27,526 nt of DNA from Thermoplasmata archaeon (GCA_021831005.1 JAKBNO010000012.1:1-27526), one strand, 5' to 3'; shown: positions 15,757 to 24,429, numbered from the stretch's first letter. The notes: generated by a model from the sequence alone, not told the origin. Numbers and translations: made by a program.

Positions 15757-16286
15757 GAATAGAGAAGTGCGCTGGAGTTTACGAACCAGAGGACGACTCC
15801 TATCTCTTATTGGGCATTGAAGAAATAAAGGGCAGGATACTGGAGATTGGTTGTGGAACGGGTATCATAGGGCTGAGCTATGCCAGGAGTGGATCAGTTG
15901 TCACCCTTGTGGATATATCGGATAAGGCAACAAGGTGCGCGAGAAATAACGCAATCCAGAGCGGTCTCTCGGTGAATGTTGTCAGGACAAATATGTTCGA
16001 TGGAATAAGGGGAAAATTCGACTGGTGCGTTTTCAATCCTCCCTATCTTCCCTCAGAAGCTCCTGACGACCCAACCTGGACGGGTGGCACCAAAGGAAAT
16101 GAATTGACCTCGGAATTCTTGAAAAAATTCAGTGAATATTCCGACCACGCTTTTTATATTGAGTCCTCATTATCTCACACAGAAAAGGGACAGTTTGAAG
16201 GACTCTCATTCCGGATTGTGAACGAATTGGACTACGATTTCGAAGTCCTGAGCTTGGTGAAGGTCACCGTAGATGCCCGCTATTGA
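15753..16286 (+). CDS. HemK2/Mtq2-like protein glutamine methyltransferase
   Basis: The 177-aa protein is a class I SAM methyltransferase. The SAM motif is ILEIGCGTGIIGLSYA and the catalytic NPPY tetrad is at 95-98, typical of glutamine or adenine N-methyltransferases. It lacks the N-terminal helical domain of bacterial PrmC and starts VYEPEDDSYLL, matching the compact HemK2/Mtq2 family. Those enzymes methylate the GGQ glutamine of class I release factor with a Trm112-like partner. A release-factor role here is inferred from family and from its place in a translation operon; no Trm112 gene is in the window. It overlaps aIF6 by four bases and the GTPase by 14. Confidence 0.9.
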   Translation: MRIEKCAGVYEPEDDSYLLLGIEEIKGRILEIGCGTGIIGLSYARSGSVVTLVDISDKATRCARNNAIQSGLSVNVVRTNMFDGIRGKFDWCVFNPPYLPSEAPDDPTWTGGTKGNELTSEFLKKFSEYSDHAFYIESSLSHTEKGQFEGLSFRIVNELDYDFEVLSLVKVTVDARY

Positions 16287-17364
16287 TGATGAGATCAAGG
16301 AACTCGAAGCGGAGATAAAGAAGACACAGTACAACAAAGCTACGGAACACCACATCGGGAGGATCAAGGCAAAGATAGCGAGGCTCGAAAAGGTAAGAGA
16401 AGAAAGATCCAAGAAGGGAGCAGGAACAGGTTTTTTCATAAAGAAAGGAATCTATCCAAGCATCGGCCTGCTGGGTCCGCCTTCGGTTGGTAAGAGCAGC
16501 ATTCTGAACGCGATCACAAACGCAGAAAGCAGGGTCGGAGCTTACGATTTCACCACTCTCTCCATAGTTCCAGGTGTGATGGAATACAGGGACATGAAGT
16601 TCAGGATACTTGACCTGCCGGGAGTCATCGAAGGTGCGCACGAAGGTAGAGGAAGGGGGAAGGAGGTCATTTCAGTCCTGAGGAACGTGGATCTGATCGT
16701 GGTCGTCCTTGATCCTTCCAAGTACGATCCGTCTTACATCATCAAGGAGCTGCAGAGAGAAGGTATCCGGATCAACCAGAAGCCTCCGAAGATGTCCATA
16801 CTGCTCAAAGACAAAGGAGGGCTGAACATTACCAAAGTGGGAAAATCCGAATTCGATATTGAGCTTCTAGAATCCATAAGCAGGGAGTTCGGGATAATAA
16901 ACGCAGACATAATACTGAGACAATCCATGACTCCGGATGTTTTCATAGATGGTCTGCTTGGGAACAGGGTGTACATCCCTGCGATTTTCATCCTGAACAA
17001 GTCAGACACTCCAGAATTCCAGAAGGCGTATGAGTTCCTAGAATCCCTAAACCTCAACCCCATCCCAACCTCCGTTACGAAGAAAAGGAACATAGATCTC
17101 CTGAAGGAGAAGATAGCCGGGAAGGTCAGGATGATCAGGGTGCATCTCATACCCTGGAATGCGCCTGCAGATGAGGAACCGATGGTGGTGAGAGAGGGAA
17201 GCACGGTCGAAGACGTTTGCAAGGCCGTTCACACAGAATTCGTCGAAAAATTCAAATTCGCCACCATTACGGGCAAATCCGTGAGATTCCCCAATCAGCG
17301 CGTGGGTTTGCAGCACAGGGTACAGGATGGAGATAGCCTCACCGTGTTCCTGAACAAGGGTTAA
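16273..17364 (+). CDS. DRG/Rbg-type Obg-family GTPase with TGS domain
   Basis: The 363-aa protein matches the archaeal/eukaryotic DRG family. It has an N-terminal helix-rich region, the P-loop GPPSVGKS at 68-75, DLPG at 114-117 followed by the glycine-rich EGRGRGKEV, and NKSD at 242-245. A C-terminal TGS domain covers about 295-363. DRG proteins associate with translating ribosomes, which fits its place at the end of this operon. The S5D2L-like insert lies between G3 and G4. It is co-translated with the methyltransferase through a 14-base overlap. The T-containing stretch after the stop precedes a new promoter. Confidence 0.95.
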   Translation: MPAIDDEIKELEAEIKKTQYNKATEHHIGRIKAKIARLEKVREERSKKGAGTGFFIKKGIYPSIGLLGPPSVGKSSILNAITNAESRVGAYDFTTLSIVPGVMEYRDMKFRILDLPGVIEGAHEGRGRGKEVISVLRNVDLIVVVLDPSKYDPSYIIKELQREGIRINQKPPKMSILLKDKGGLNITKVGKSEFDIELLESISREFGIINADIILRQSMTPDVFIDGLLGNRVYIPAIFILNKSDTPEFQKAYEFLESLNLNPIPTSVTKKRNIDLLKEKIAGKVRMIRVHLIPWNAPADEEPMVVREGSTVEDVCKAVHTEFVEKFKFATITGKSVRFPNQRVGLQHRVQDGDSLTVFLNKG

Positions 17365-17407
17365 GTGGACTTTAAAAAAGCAGTCGGCATATAAGGTCTG
17401 ACCAATA

Positions 17408-17416
17408 TTTTTATAG
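17408..17416 (+). promoter_or_regulatory. TATA box for the RAM-domain gene
   Basis: TTTTTATAG is centred near 17412 and predicts a start at about 17438. That leaves a short leader containing AGGT before the TTG at 17457. Confidence 0.5.
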
Positions 17417-17456
17417 CCTTTCCTGATGAGGGGAGAAGCCAACAGGTAGTGAAAAT

Positions 17457-17729
17457 TTGGCAGAGAGAGTACTTGCATTCGTAGACTTATTCGTGGATCC
17501 CCAGAGAATGGACGAGGTGATTTCTTCCCTAAAAGAAATAAAGAACGCTGTCCAGATATACGAGGTAACAGGTGAATTTGACGTTATAGTATTAGTGAAT
17601 GTGGCTAGCATAGAAGAATTCAGGGATATGCTCAAGAACAGAATAATGAAGATAGGTGGAATAAAGAGCACAGTCACTTCAATAGTGCTGAAATCGCACC
17701 GTAATCACCTGCTTGAAGTCCCGGAATAA
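17457..17729 (+). CDS. Stand-alone Lrp/AsnC-type RAM domain protein
   Basis: This 90-aa protein consists only of the ligand-binding RAM domain of Lrp/AsnC regulators, without a helix-turn-helix. VLAFVDLFVDPQRMDEVISS and VYEVTGEFDVIVLVNV are the characteristic strand-helix-strand units. Such stand-alone modules bind amino acids and can associate with full Lrp proteins; the ligand here is unknown. It probably cannot bind DNA alone. The TTG start has AGGTAGTGA (17444-17452) upstream. It lies between the translation operon and kdpABC and appears to have its own promoter. Confidence 0.9.
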   Translation: MAERVLAFVDLFVDPQRMDEVISSLKEIKNAVQIYEVTGEFDVIVLVNVASIEEFRDMLKNRIMKIGGIKSTVTSIVLKSHRNHLLEVPE

Positions 17730-17740
17730 TTGGATATTGT

Positions 17741-17750
17741 AAAATATTTT
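17741..17750 (+). promoter_or_regulatory. TATA-like box of the kdp operon
   Basis: AAAATATTTT is centred at 17745.5, about 26-30 bases before ATG 17776. It predicts that the transcript starts at or just before the 15-codon leader ORF. Confidence 0.5.
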
Positions 17751-17775
17751 AATTGTTGGATGCGTTGAGATCGTT

Positions 17776-17823
17776 ATGACTATCACTTTAGGTATGTGGG
17801 CGCTCTGGAGGTCCAGCCTGTAG
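17776..17823 (+). CDS. 15-codon leader ORF in front of kdpA
   Basis: ATG 17776 opens a frame for MTITLGMWALWRSSL, stopping at TAG 17821-17823. The stop is eight bases before the likely kdpA ATG (17832) and immediately before its ribosome binding site (GGTG, 17823-17826). Its start is near the predicted transcription start. It is not recognisably KdpF, which is longer and more hydrophobic. Two tryptophans and a methionine are present. Translation is a prediction only. Confidence 0.35.
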   Translation: MTITLGMWALWRSSL

Positions 17824-17831
17824 GTGTCATC

Positions 17832-19508
17832 ATGCTCTCGATCGAAGACCTGTTCGTCGTTGCAGTCGTTTGGGGGGTAGTCATAGTATTCTCTTGGTTC
17901 TTTTCGAAATACCTCTTCACAGTATTCACGGGCGGCAAGAGCAGGCTTGACAAGTTTTTCAAGCCGATAGAGAATTTCATATATACTCTATCAGGAATCG
18001 AAAGTACCAAGAACATGGGTTGGAAGGAATATTTCAAGGCCCTTTTCTACCTGAACGTCGCACAGACGGTAATCGCTCTCTTCATACTGATGTTTCAGGC
18101 TAACCTCCCGCTCAATCCGATGCACTACCAGGGGATGTCATGGTCCCTTGCGTTCAATACAGTTCTCTCTTTCTCCTCAAATACAAACTTGCAGCACTAC
18201 AACGGCGAGACGACGCTCTCATATCTGAGCCAGATGTCCGCAATTCAGTTCCTTCAGTTCACTTCAGCAGCAACAGGATTGGCTGCTGGAGTAGCGATCT
18301 TGCGAGGATTTGCCGGCAAGGCAAGAACGATAGGTAATTTCTACTTCGACTACGTCAGGTCGCTCACTAGGGTACTATTACCGCTCACATTCATTACCAC
18401 CTTGGTCCTGATAGCACTTGGCATTCCACAGAGCTTGGGTGGTTACACATTAATTCCAACGCTCCAGAAGGATGCTTACGAGATACTCTATAGGGGACCG
18501 ATCGCATCCCTCGTCTCCATAATGCAGCTTGGAACAAACGGTGGGGGGTACTTCGGCGCCAACTCAGCTTATCCCCTCCAGAACCCAAGTCAGGTAACCG
18601 ATTTCTTGGAATTGGGGATGATGATGTTCATCCCCACCGCAACTCTGTTCATGTTCGGGCGAATGGTAGGGGACAACAGGGAAGGAAGGACGCTATTCCT
18701 CGCGGCATACGCCATCTATGGAATTGATTTGATTATCGCTTTTCTTCCAAAGGTTCATACTGGAAGGGGTTTGGAGGTCGGGTATGGAGGAGCTGCCTCG
18801 GTGTTCTGGACGGTCACGACAACCGCCTTCACTACGGGTTCGGTTAACGCATCTCTGGCGGCATTCAATCCAGTTGTCATTTTTACCGGATTCATAGGTA
18901 TGCTTATACAGGGAGCTCCAGGGGGAGAAGGGATCGGAGCAATGTATCTGATAATGTACGTCATTGTTACAATCTTCCTGGTTGGTCTGATGGCAGGTAG
19001 GACTCCGGAGTATCTGGGCATCAAGATTGAGGGGAGGGATGTGAAGCTTGCAGTAATGGCATTTCTAACTCACCCAATAATCATCCTTGTGCCTACTGTC
19101 CTTGCCTTCGCAATAGGAGCAGAAAAGGCGGCCGGACTGACGACAAACTCCATAGGTTTTACTCAGATATTTTATGAGTTCACGTCTTCAGCCGCCAACA
19201 ATGGTTCCGATTTCCTCGGAGCATCCGGAAACACAATATTTTTCAACGTGACGACGGGAATAGTAATGTGGCTCGGAAGGTACCTTCCGATGCTGTTCAT
19301 GCTAGCAATTGCAGACAGCGTGGCAGTGAGGAAGAGAACGCCAAGTCAGGGCCTAAAGACAGGCAACATAAGTTTTGTCGTCATTCTTGTGGTCAGCATT
19401 TTCATCCTGACCGTTCTCACATTTTTCCCATTCCTAGTACTCGGACCAATCCTTCAATTCCTTGAGGGTTTCAAGACCAGTTTCGGGGGTGTCATCTTTG
19501 CCCTCTGA
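17832..19508 (+). CDS. kdpA: K+-transporting ATPase subunit KdpA
   Basis: KdpA is the channel-like membrane subunit of the KdpABC high-affinity potassium pump. From ATG 17832 it is 558 aa, about the length of E. coli KdpA (557 aa). The start is supported by GGTG five bases upstream; the longer GTG 17796 has no proper site. About ten membrane segments are visible. Selectivity-filter loops include FSSNTNLQHYNGE, LGTNGGGYFGANSAYPLQNP, TTTAFTTGSVNAS and TSSAANNGSDF, matching the four pore repeats that take K+. It overlaps kdpB by 11 bases at the likely TTG 19498. Confidence 0.97.
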   Translation: MLSIEDLFVVAVVWGVVIVFSWFFSKYLFTVFTGGKSRLDKFFKPIENFIYTLSGIESTKNMGWKEYFKALFYLNVAQTVIALFILMFQANLPLNPMHYQGMSWSLAFNTVLSFSSNTNLQHYNGETTLSYLSQMSAIQFLQFTSAATGLAAGVAILRGFAGKARTIGNFYFDYVRSLTRVLLPLTFITTLVLIALGIPQSLGGYTLIPTLQKDAYEILYRGPIASLVSIMQLGTNGGGYFGANSAYPLQNPSQVTDFLELGMMMFIPTATLFMFGRMVGDNREGRTLFLAAYAIYGIDLIIAFLPKVHTGRGLEVGYGGAASVFWTVTTTAFTTGSVNASLAAFNPVVIFTGFIGMLIQGAPGGEGIGAMYLIMYVIVTIFLVGLMAGRTPEYLGIKIEGRDVKLAVMAFLTHPIIILVPTVLAFAIGAEKAAGLTTNSIGFTQIFYEFTSSAANNGSDFLGASGNTIFFNVTTGIVMWLGRYLPMLFMLAIADSVAVRKRTPSQGLKTGNISFVVILVVSIFILTVLTFFPFLVLGPILQFLEGFKTSFGGVIFAL

Positions 19509-21627
19509 TACGAACGCGATTGTTGAAAACAAATTGCACTGGTCCTCGATAATAATCGACTCACTGAAGAGGCTGAACCCGTGGGTACTGAAGTCAAACG
19601 TCGTAATGTTCATCACCGAACTCACGTTCTTCATAGTTCTACTGATGGCAATAGATCCCACTCTCATCCCAATAGTCTCAAGCGGTCGGGAGCAAATGTT
19701 CTATTCTGAAGTCGCCCTGATACTTATAATAACGGTGTGGTTCAGCACCCTTTCAGATTCAATAGCTGAAGCTCAGATCAGAAACACTGCATCCAGTCTC
19801 AGAAAGATGAAGGAACAGATGACTGCAAAGCGGCTGCTATCGTCAAACAGAAGCAATTTTGAAACGGTTCATTCGGACGATCTTCGCAAGGGAGACCTGA
19901 TCCTGGTGGACCACGGTGACAAGGTACCGATAGACTCGGAGGTTCTCGAGGGCATTGCGATGGTCGATGAATCTCTACTGACAGGCGAATCGGCAAACGT
20001 GAGGAAATCTGTGGGTTCCACCCTTCTCGGTGGTTCATTGGTTACAACGGACAGTCTAGTAGCCAGGGTGTCGACAAACCCCGACGAAACTTATGTCAGT
20101 AAACTTATCGGTATTGTGGAATCTTCTTCCAGACCAAAGACACCGAACGAGATTGCACTTACAATTCTAATCGCTGGATTCTCGGCCATATTTACTATAA
20201 TCGTCGTGAGTCTGCTCTTCCTCGGAGTGGAGCTGAGACTTGGCATAGACCTCGCCGTCGTAATCGCCCTCTACGTCTGCCTGCTTCCTACGACAATAGG
20301 AGCACTTCTACCCGCAATAGGAATTTCGGGAATAAACAGGATGTCTGTTAAGAGGATTATCGCAAAATCTGGGAAGGCAATAGAGGCATCAGGAGACACA
20401 GATGCCCTCCTACTGGACAAGACTGGAACGATAACAAAAGGTATGAGGAAAGCTGTAAGGTTCGTGCCTTCAGGAAATCACACGGAGAGGGAAGTCGGTG
20501 AAGCGGCGCTTCTTTCTTCCTGGGAAGATGATACTCCAGAAGGCAAGAGCATAGTCGAACTCGCATACAACCTAGGCTTCGTACCCCATCAATTTGGATC
20601 CATAGAGCGGTCAGAATTCGAGGAATTCAGCGCTGCTACCCGGCGAAGCAGCGTGAAGATGACCGATACTCACGAATTTCTACTCCCGAAAGGGGGAAGG
20701 GGCATACTCCAGAGGAAGAGGCTCAGAAGAAAGTTCGCATCGGGAGACGAACCGCAACAGGAACTGGAGATAGTGAAGGGCGCTCCGGATGCTATAATAG
20801 ATTACGTGAAGATTAAACCGCCAGGATATGACGAGACGCTGGAAAAGATATCCGAAGACGGTGCAACGGTTATGGCAGTTGCAGAGGTAGGAGATGTCAT
20901 CGGGTTCATAAAGTTAAAAGATGAGGTCAAACCTGGAGTCAGGGAGAAGATAAAGGCCCTCAAGGAAATGGACATCGAGGTGGTCATGGTGACAGGGGAT
21001 CAGCCGACCACCGCTGGTTTCATATCGAAGGACGTAGGAATAGACGACTATATTGCAAAGGCAAGGCCAGAAACCAAGTACGAATTTGTCAAGGAAGAAC
21101 AGAAGAGAGGAAAGATTGTATCGATGATTGGAGACGGGACGAACGATGCTCCCGCACTCTCAGCAGCAGATGTTGGATTGGCCATGGCGTCAGGTACAGA
21201 GCCTGCAAAGGAGGCAGCAAACATGGTAGATCTCGAGTCAAATCCCTCTAAGATAATGGACGTGATCATGCTCGGTAAACAGATTCTGATGACGAGAGGG
21301 ACGGTCACAACTTTCAGCATAGCAAATGACATAGCGAAGTATTTCGTTATAGTGCCAATAATGTTCGCAGCACTGCCAGAACTGGGTGCGCTCAACCTGA
21401 TGCACCTCACCCCACACCTCGCGGTCATTTCCGCGCTCATATTCAATGCCATAATCATACCAGCCCTGATTCCCCTTGCACTGAGGGGGAATACGTTCAA
21501 ACCGTCCAGCACGATGAAGATTTTCCTGAAGAACGTGACCATCTACGGACTTGGTGGAATAGTGCTCCCGTTCATCGGAATTAAACTCATTGCGATTCTC
21601 ATAACTGTTCTCAGGGTGACGATATGA
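19498..21627 (+). CDS. kdpB: K+-transporting P-type ATPase subunit KdpB
   Basis: KdpB hydrolyses ATP to drive K+ uptake through KdpA. I chose TTG 19498: GGGGGTG (19484-19490) lies seven bases upstream, and this start places the phosphorylated aspartate of DKTGTIT at D307, the number known for E. coli KdpB. An earlier in-frame TTG at 19462 is possible. TGES of the actuator domain and GDGTNDAPAL of the hinge are intact. The protein is 709 aa, longer than E. coli KdpB (682 aa), because the nucleotide-binding domain carries a basic insert at about 395-421 with the cluster QRKRLRRK. It overlaps kdpA at its start and kdpC by four bases at its end. Confidence 0.97.
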   Translation: MPSDTNAIVENKLHWSSIIIDSLKRLNPWVLKSNVVMFITELTFFIVLLMAIDPTLIPIVSSGREQMFYSEVALILIITVWFSTLSDSIAEAQIRNTASSLRKMKEQMTAKRLLSSNRSNFETVHSDDLRKGDLILVDHGDKVPIDSEVLEGIAMVDESLLTGESANVRKSVGSTLLGGSLVTTDSLVARVSTNPDETYVSKLIGIVESSSRPKTPNEIALTILIAGFSAIFTIIVVSLLFLGVELRLGIDLAVVIALYVCLLPTTIGALLPAIGISGINRMSVKRIIAKSGKAIEASGDTDALLLDKTGTITKGMRKAVRFVPSGNHTEREVGEAALLSSWEDDTPEGKSIVELAYNLGFVPHQFGSIERSEFEEFSAATRRSSVKMTDTHEFLLPKGGRGILQRKRLRRKFASGDEPQQELEIVKGAPDAIIDYVKIKPPGYDETLEKISEDGATVMAVAEVGDVIGFIKLKDEVKPGVREKIKALKEMDIEVVMVTGDQPTTAGFISKDVGIDDYIAKARPETKYEFVKEEQKRGKIVSMIGDGTNDAPALSAADVGLAMASGTEPAKEAANMVDLESNPSKIMDVIMLGKQILMTRGTVTTFSIANDIAKYFVIVPIMFAALPELGALNLMHLTPHLAVISALIFNAIIIPALIPLALRGNTFKPSSTMKIFLKNVTIYGLGGIVLPFIGIKLIAILITVLRVTI

Positions 21628-22067
21628 AAGGAGTAAAGAGCCTGTCCACAAATGTGAGACTCGCCCTCATATCGTTGCTGATATGCGGTCTCGTATTTCC
21701 TATAGTCATGACTGGAATAGGTCAGGTAACACTTCCGTGGCAGTCGAACGGTTCACAGGTTTATTACGATGGAAAGTCAATTGGTTCCGAACTCATAGCA
21801 CAGAATTTCACCGTCCCAGTGTTCTTCCACCCCAGAAACGACTCCGCTTCAGGGGTAGATCCGGATATAACGTTGAAAGACGCAATGAGTCAGGTACCGA
21901 GGATACACAATGCCACCGGTATCTCCGAGTCCGTGCTTAATGCTACACTGCTGAAGTACAGGCAGTACACGCTGTTCTTCTTTGGAACGCCATATGTCAA
22001 TGTTTTGGAAGTCAACCTGTATCTAGTGAAAACGTACCCCTCCATTTACAGTCAGTACGTCCAATGA
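21624..22067 (+). CDS. kdpC: K+-transporting ATPase subunit KdpC (short form)
   Basis: KdpC is the single-span subunit of the Kdp complex. The N-terminal membrane segment (about 11-32) precedes the typical LPWQSNGSQVYYDGKSIGS and LIAQNFTVPVFFHPR stretches. The C-terminal domain ends in a typical VNVLEVNLYLVKTYPS. At 147 aa it is shorter than E. coli KdpC (190 aa). The region between FHPRNDSASG and the QVPRIHNATGIS segment, about 40 residues in E. coli, is nearly absent. All other landmarks are in order, so this looks like a compact form rather than a broken gene. No kdpD, kdpE or kdpF is recognisable nearby. Confidence 0.93.
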   Translation: MKGVKSLSTNVRLALISLLICGLVFPIVMTGIGQVTLPWQSNGSQVYYDGKSIGSELIAQNFTVPVFFHPRNDSASGVDPDITLKDAMSQVPRIHNATGISESVLNATLLKYRQYTLFFFGTPYVNVLEVNLYLVKTYPSIYSQYVQ

Positions 22068-22149
22068 TACAGGTCCGGACGACAGTGATTTATTTCGTTT
22101 TGCAAATAACCTAAAACTTTTAAGAGCAGTCCAACTGAATCGAGAGGAA

Positions 22150-23208
22150 ATGTCGGAGGACAGCAAGGAAGAGATCGACGCATTGTTCTGGATGAGGAGA
22201 TGGATCATAGGGACAGTGACAGCTCTTGTCGTTCTCGTGTCTTCACTCATCTTCTACTTCTCTAGCACGTGGACAAATTTTCTGCTGGAAACTCTGGAGG
22301 AAGCAACCATTCTGGTTCCATCACTCCTCATATCCTCCTACCTCACGTACACCCTAGATCTGAAATATAGGAAGGTGAAGACAGGCTACTCTGGATATGC
22401 AAGGAATTCACTTTCATACCTATACATAGTGATACCTTTCTGGGTAATGTCAGCAGCAATTATCCTTTCTTTCGGAAGGACTTATCTCACTTTTCTGTAC
22501 CTCGACATAATGCTCGCAGTCATCTTAACCGGATTAGCAGTCAACATCAGAGTGCAGATTTGGAAACGGAGCTCAAAGGAAATATCGAATTCAAGGATAA
22601 TTGAAGGTGCGAAGAGAATTGCTGAGAAAATGGGAGTGGAAATTACCGGATTCAGAGAGGTAAACTGGAGCAGAGCGAAGATTGCGAATGCATTTCAAGC
22701 TGGTCTGCGTCATCGATACGTTTTCGTTACAAACTTCATGATCGACAATCTCACTGAGGATGAGGATCTGGCAATAATCGCTCACGAGATGGCACATGCA
22801 AAGATGAACCATCTCACCAAAACTATGGTCTTCGTAGGGATAGACCTTCTTCTCATTGGAAACGCACTTTTTGCATTCATCGTGTTCACTCTGAATTACG
22901 GTGCCAAATTGGGATTGGTCTTCGGGATAGCTGCTTCCGTTTTTGTAACTGCATACATCCTTCTTCCCATACTCCAAAGGAGATTTGAAAGGGAGGCTGA
23001 TCTGGTCGCTGCAACCCTCACCAACCCAAGATTGCTTGCGGACTCACTCTTGAAGATATCGAGACTGAACCACACTCCCATAAACATCCATTGGCAGTGG
23101 AATCCCAGCCATCCAAGCACATCAGAAAGAATTGCGTACCTGAAAGAATTGGAGAATAGAGGAAAAGATATACCCGACGGTATCGGTGGGCGCTCGACTA
23201 GGACATAG
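22150..23208 (+). CDS. htpX: HtpX-like membrane metalloprotease (M48 family)
   Basis: The 352-aa protein is a zinc metalloprotease of family M48, embedded in the membrane and probably removing damaged membrane proteins. The HEMAH motif at 212-216 supplies two zinc ligands and the catalytic glutamate; E282 in RRFEREAD is the likely third ligand. Hydrophobic segments are visible at about 14-36, 80-100, 105-130, 225-247 and 252-272. It is longer than E. coli HtpX (293 aa) because of extra N-terminal segments. GAGAGGA lies directly before ATG 22150, and AAAACTTTTAAG (22111-22122) is a likely TATA region. Its 3' end overlaps a convergent gene by 11 bases. Confidence 0.92.
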   Translation: MSEDSKEEIDALFWMRRWIIGTVTALVVLVSSLIFYFSSTWTNFLLETLEEATILVPSLLISSYLTYTLDLKYRKVKTGYSGYARNSLSYLYIVIPFWVMSAAIILSFGRTYLTFLYLDIMLAVILTGLAVNIRVQIWKRSSKEISNSRIIEGAKRIAEKMGVEITGFREVNWSRAKIANAFQAGLRHRYVFVTNFMIDNLTEDEDLAIIAHEMAHAKMNHLTKTMVFVGIDLLLIGNALFAFIVFTLNYGAKLGLVFGIAASVFVTAYILLPILQRRFEREADLVAATLTNPRLLADSLLKISRLNHTPINIHWQWNPSHPSTSERIAYLKELENRGKDIPDGIGGRSTRT

Positions 23209-23815
23209 CGTTTATCTGGTCATCCAAAATGAGTTTTGGATTCGTCATGGGAACGTTCACATCAACTATCACGAACAGGAACCTTCCAGCGTGTCCAATG
23301 GCTATGTATTCGTAAAGGTTGATTTCAGGAAATGTACTGCTCCCTTGGAATGTTGCATTAAAGTACGAAAATCCACCGTAGGTTCCGTTGTGTACAGTGA
23401 CATTCAGAGCAGCAAGGGAAGCCGATTCGTTGCTGTATATTGCGTTGTAGTAACTAGTCGCCTCTGCCTGAGTGCTAAACTCGATAGATCCAAGCAGTAT
23501 AGTTCCGTTGGGATTAGAGCTCCCATTGACGAATTTGGCATATTCAGCCACAGACGAACTCGTGATGGTATAATTGCCCCCTGGCGAATATGTGGAAGAA
23601 GTCTTTGTCATATTGGACCCTGATGCCTGATTCACGTCCGATTGGGTGGCTGTCGCCACGTGATATGCTGAATGATTTCTGACCGACTCAAAATAAAATG
23701 CCCCCGCCGCTGAAGCGATCAACACCACTGCTACAATTACAATCGAGACGGTAAGCAACTTTTTCTTTGCAGGGTCTCGAGAGGTATTACGTTCTGCTTG
23801 AATGGGCTGGACCAT
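23198..23815 (-). CDS. Membrane-anchored or secreted protein of unknown function
   Basis: I do not recognise this protein. From ATG 23815 it is about 205 aa: a short basic N-terminus ending KKK, one hydrophobic segment (LLTVSIVIVAVVLIASAAGAF), then a domain rich in Ser, Thr, Asn and Tyr with many N-x-S/T sites. It therefore looks like an externally displayed or secreted protein, possibly glycosylated. The ATG 24 bases earlier (23839) would add MQILLVSS and lies in the AT-rich promoter zone, so I prefer 23815. The last 11 bases overlap the convergent protease gene. No repeat or catalytic motif is visible. Confidence 0.75.
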   Translation of the reverse strand: MVQPIQAERNTSRDPAKKKLLTVSIVIVAVVLIASAAGAFYFESVRNHSAYHVATATQSDVNQASGSNMTKTSSTYSPGGNYTITSSSVAEYAKFVNGSSNPNGTILLGSIEFSTQAEATSYYNAIYSNESASLAALNVTVHNGTYGGFSYFNATFQGSSTFPEINLYEYIAIGHAGRFLFVIVDVNVPMTNPKLILDDQINAMS

Positions 23816-23977
23816 GCTTGATACTAATAAAATTTGCATTTAATGAGATTGGTACATTTTTCGAAAGCAGAACGCCAGTTCTATCAAAGTTGTACGTGTG
23901 AAACAATGAGGCGGAATGTCACTGAATAAACGGATTTCGACAAGATGTAATAGTGGTTCGAAATTATGATATTTGCA

Positions 23978-24355
23978 ATGGAAATCAGAGTCGGGCAGAA
24001 ATCTAAGTTCAGCAGATCATTTACGAGGGAGGATGTTATTTCATTCGGCGAGTTATCCGGCGATAAGGGTATACACCACGTTCAACCTGACAGTCTGGGG
24101 AGAATCATGGTTCAGGGACTTTTGACTGCGACAATCCCAACAAAGATGGGTGGAGACCTGAACTTCATCGCAAGAGATTTCTCGTTTCATTTCATCAAAC
24201 CGGTTTACGTCGGAGACTTGATAAGCTGTGATTCCGAGATCACCAAGGTGGACAAGGAAGAAAAAGTGATGAGGCTGAGAATAAGCATGAACGGATTCAA
24301 CCAGAATAATGAACAGGTCTTTGCGGGACAGGTCGACGGAATCATACGACTTTAA
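23978..24355 (+). CDS. MaoC-like hotdog-fold (R-hydratase family) protein
   Basis: This roughly 125-aa single hotdog domain resembles MaoC-type (R)-specific enoyl-CoA hydratases. The hydratase motif is FGELSGDKGIHH: the catalytic aspartate and histidine keep their usual spacing (D33 and H38, counted from the upstream ATG at 23966), but the Asn-Pro normally between them is Gly-Ile. The helix MVQGLLTATI and the FHFIKPVYVGDLISCDSEI strand are typical. Members hydrate 2-enoyl-CoA or bind acyl groups; activity here is uncertain. Starts at 23966 and 23978 are both in frame; 23978 matches the family N-terminus better. No metabolic gene lies next to it. Confidence 0.8.
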   Translation: MEIRVGQKSKFSRSFTREDVISFGELSGDKGIHHVQPDSLGRIMVQGLLTATIPTKMGGDLNFIARDFSFHFIKPVYVGDLISCDSEITKVDKEEKVMRLRISMNGFNQNNEQVFAGQVDGIIRL

Positions 24356-24429
24356 AGATATCATTCCAACGGGTCCACGGAAAGTAAAATGGAGAGATGC
24401 TATGCACCTATCAGCAGTTTAACATTCAA

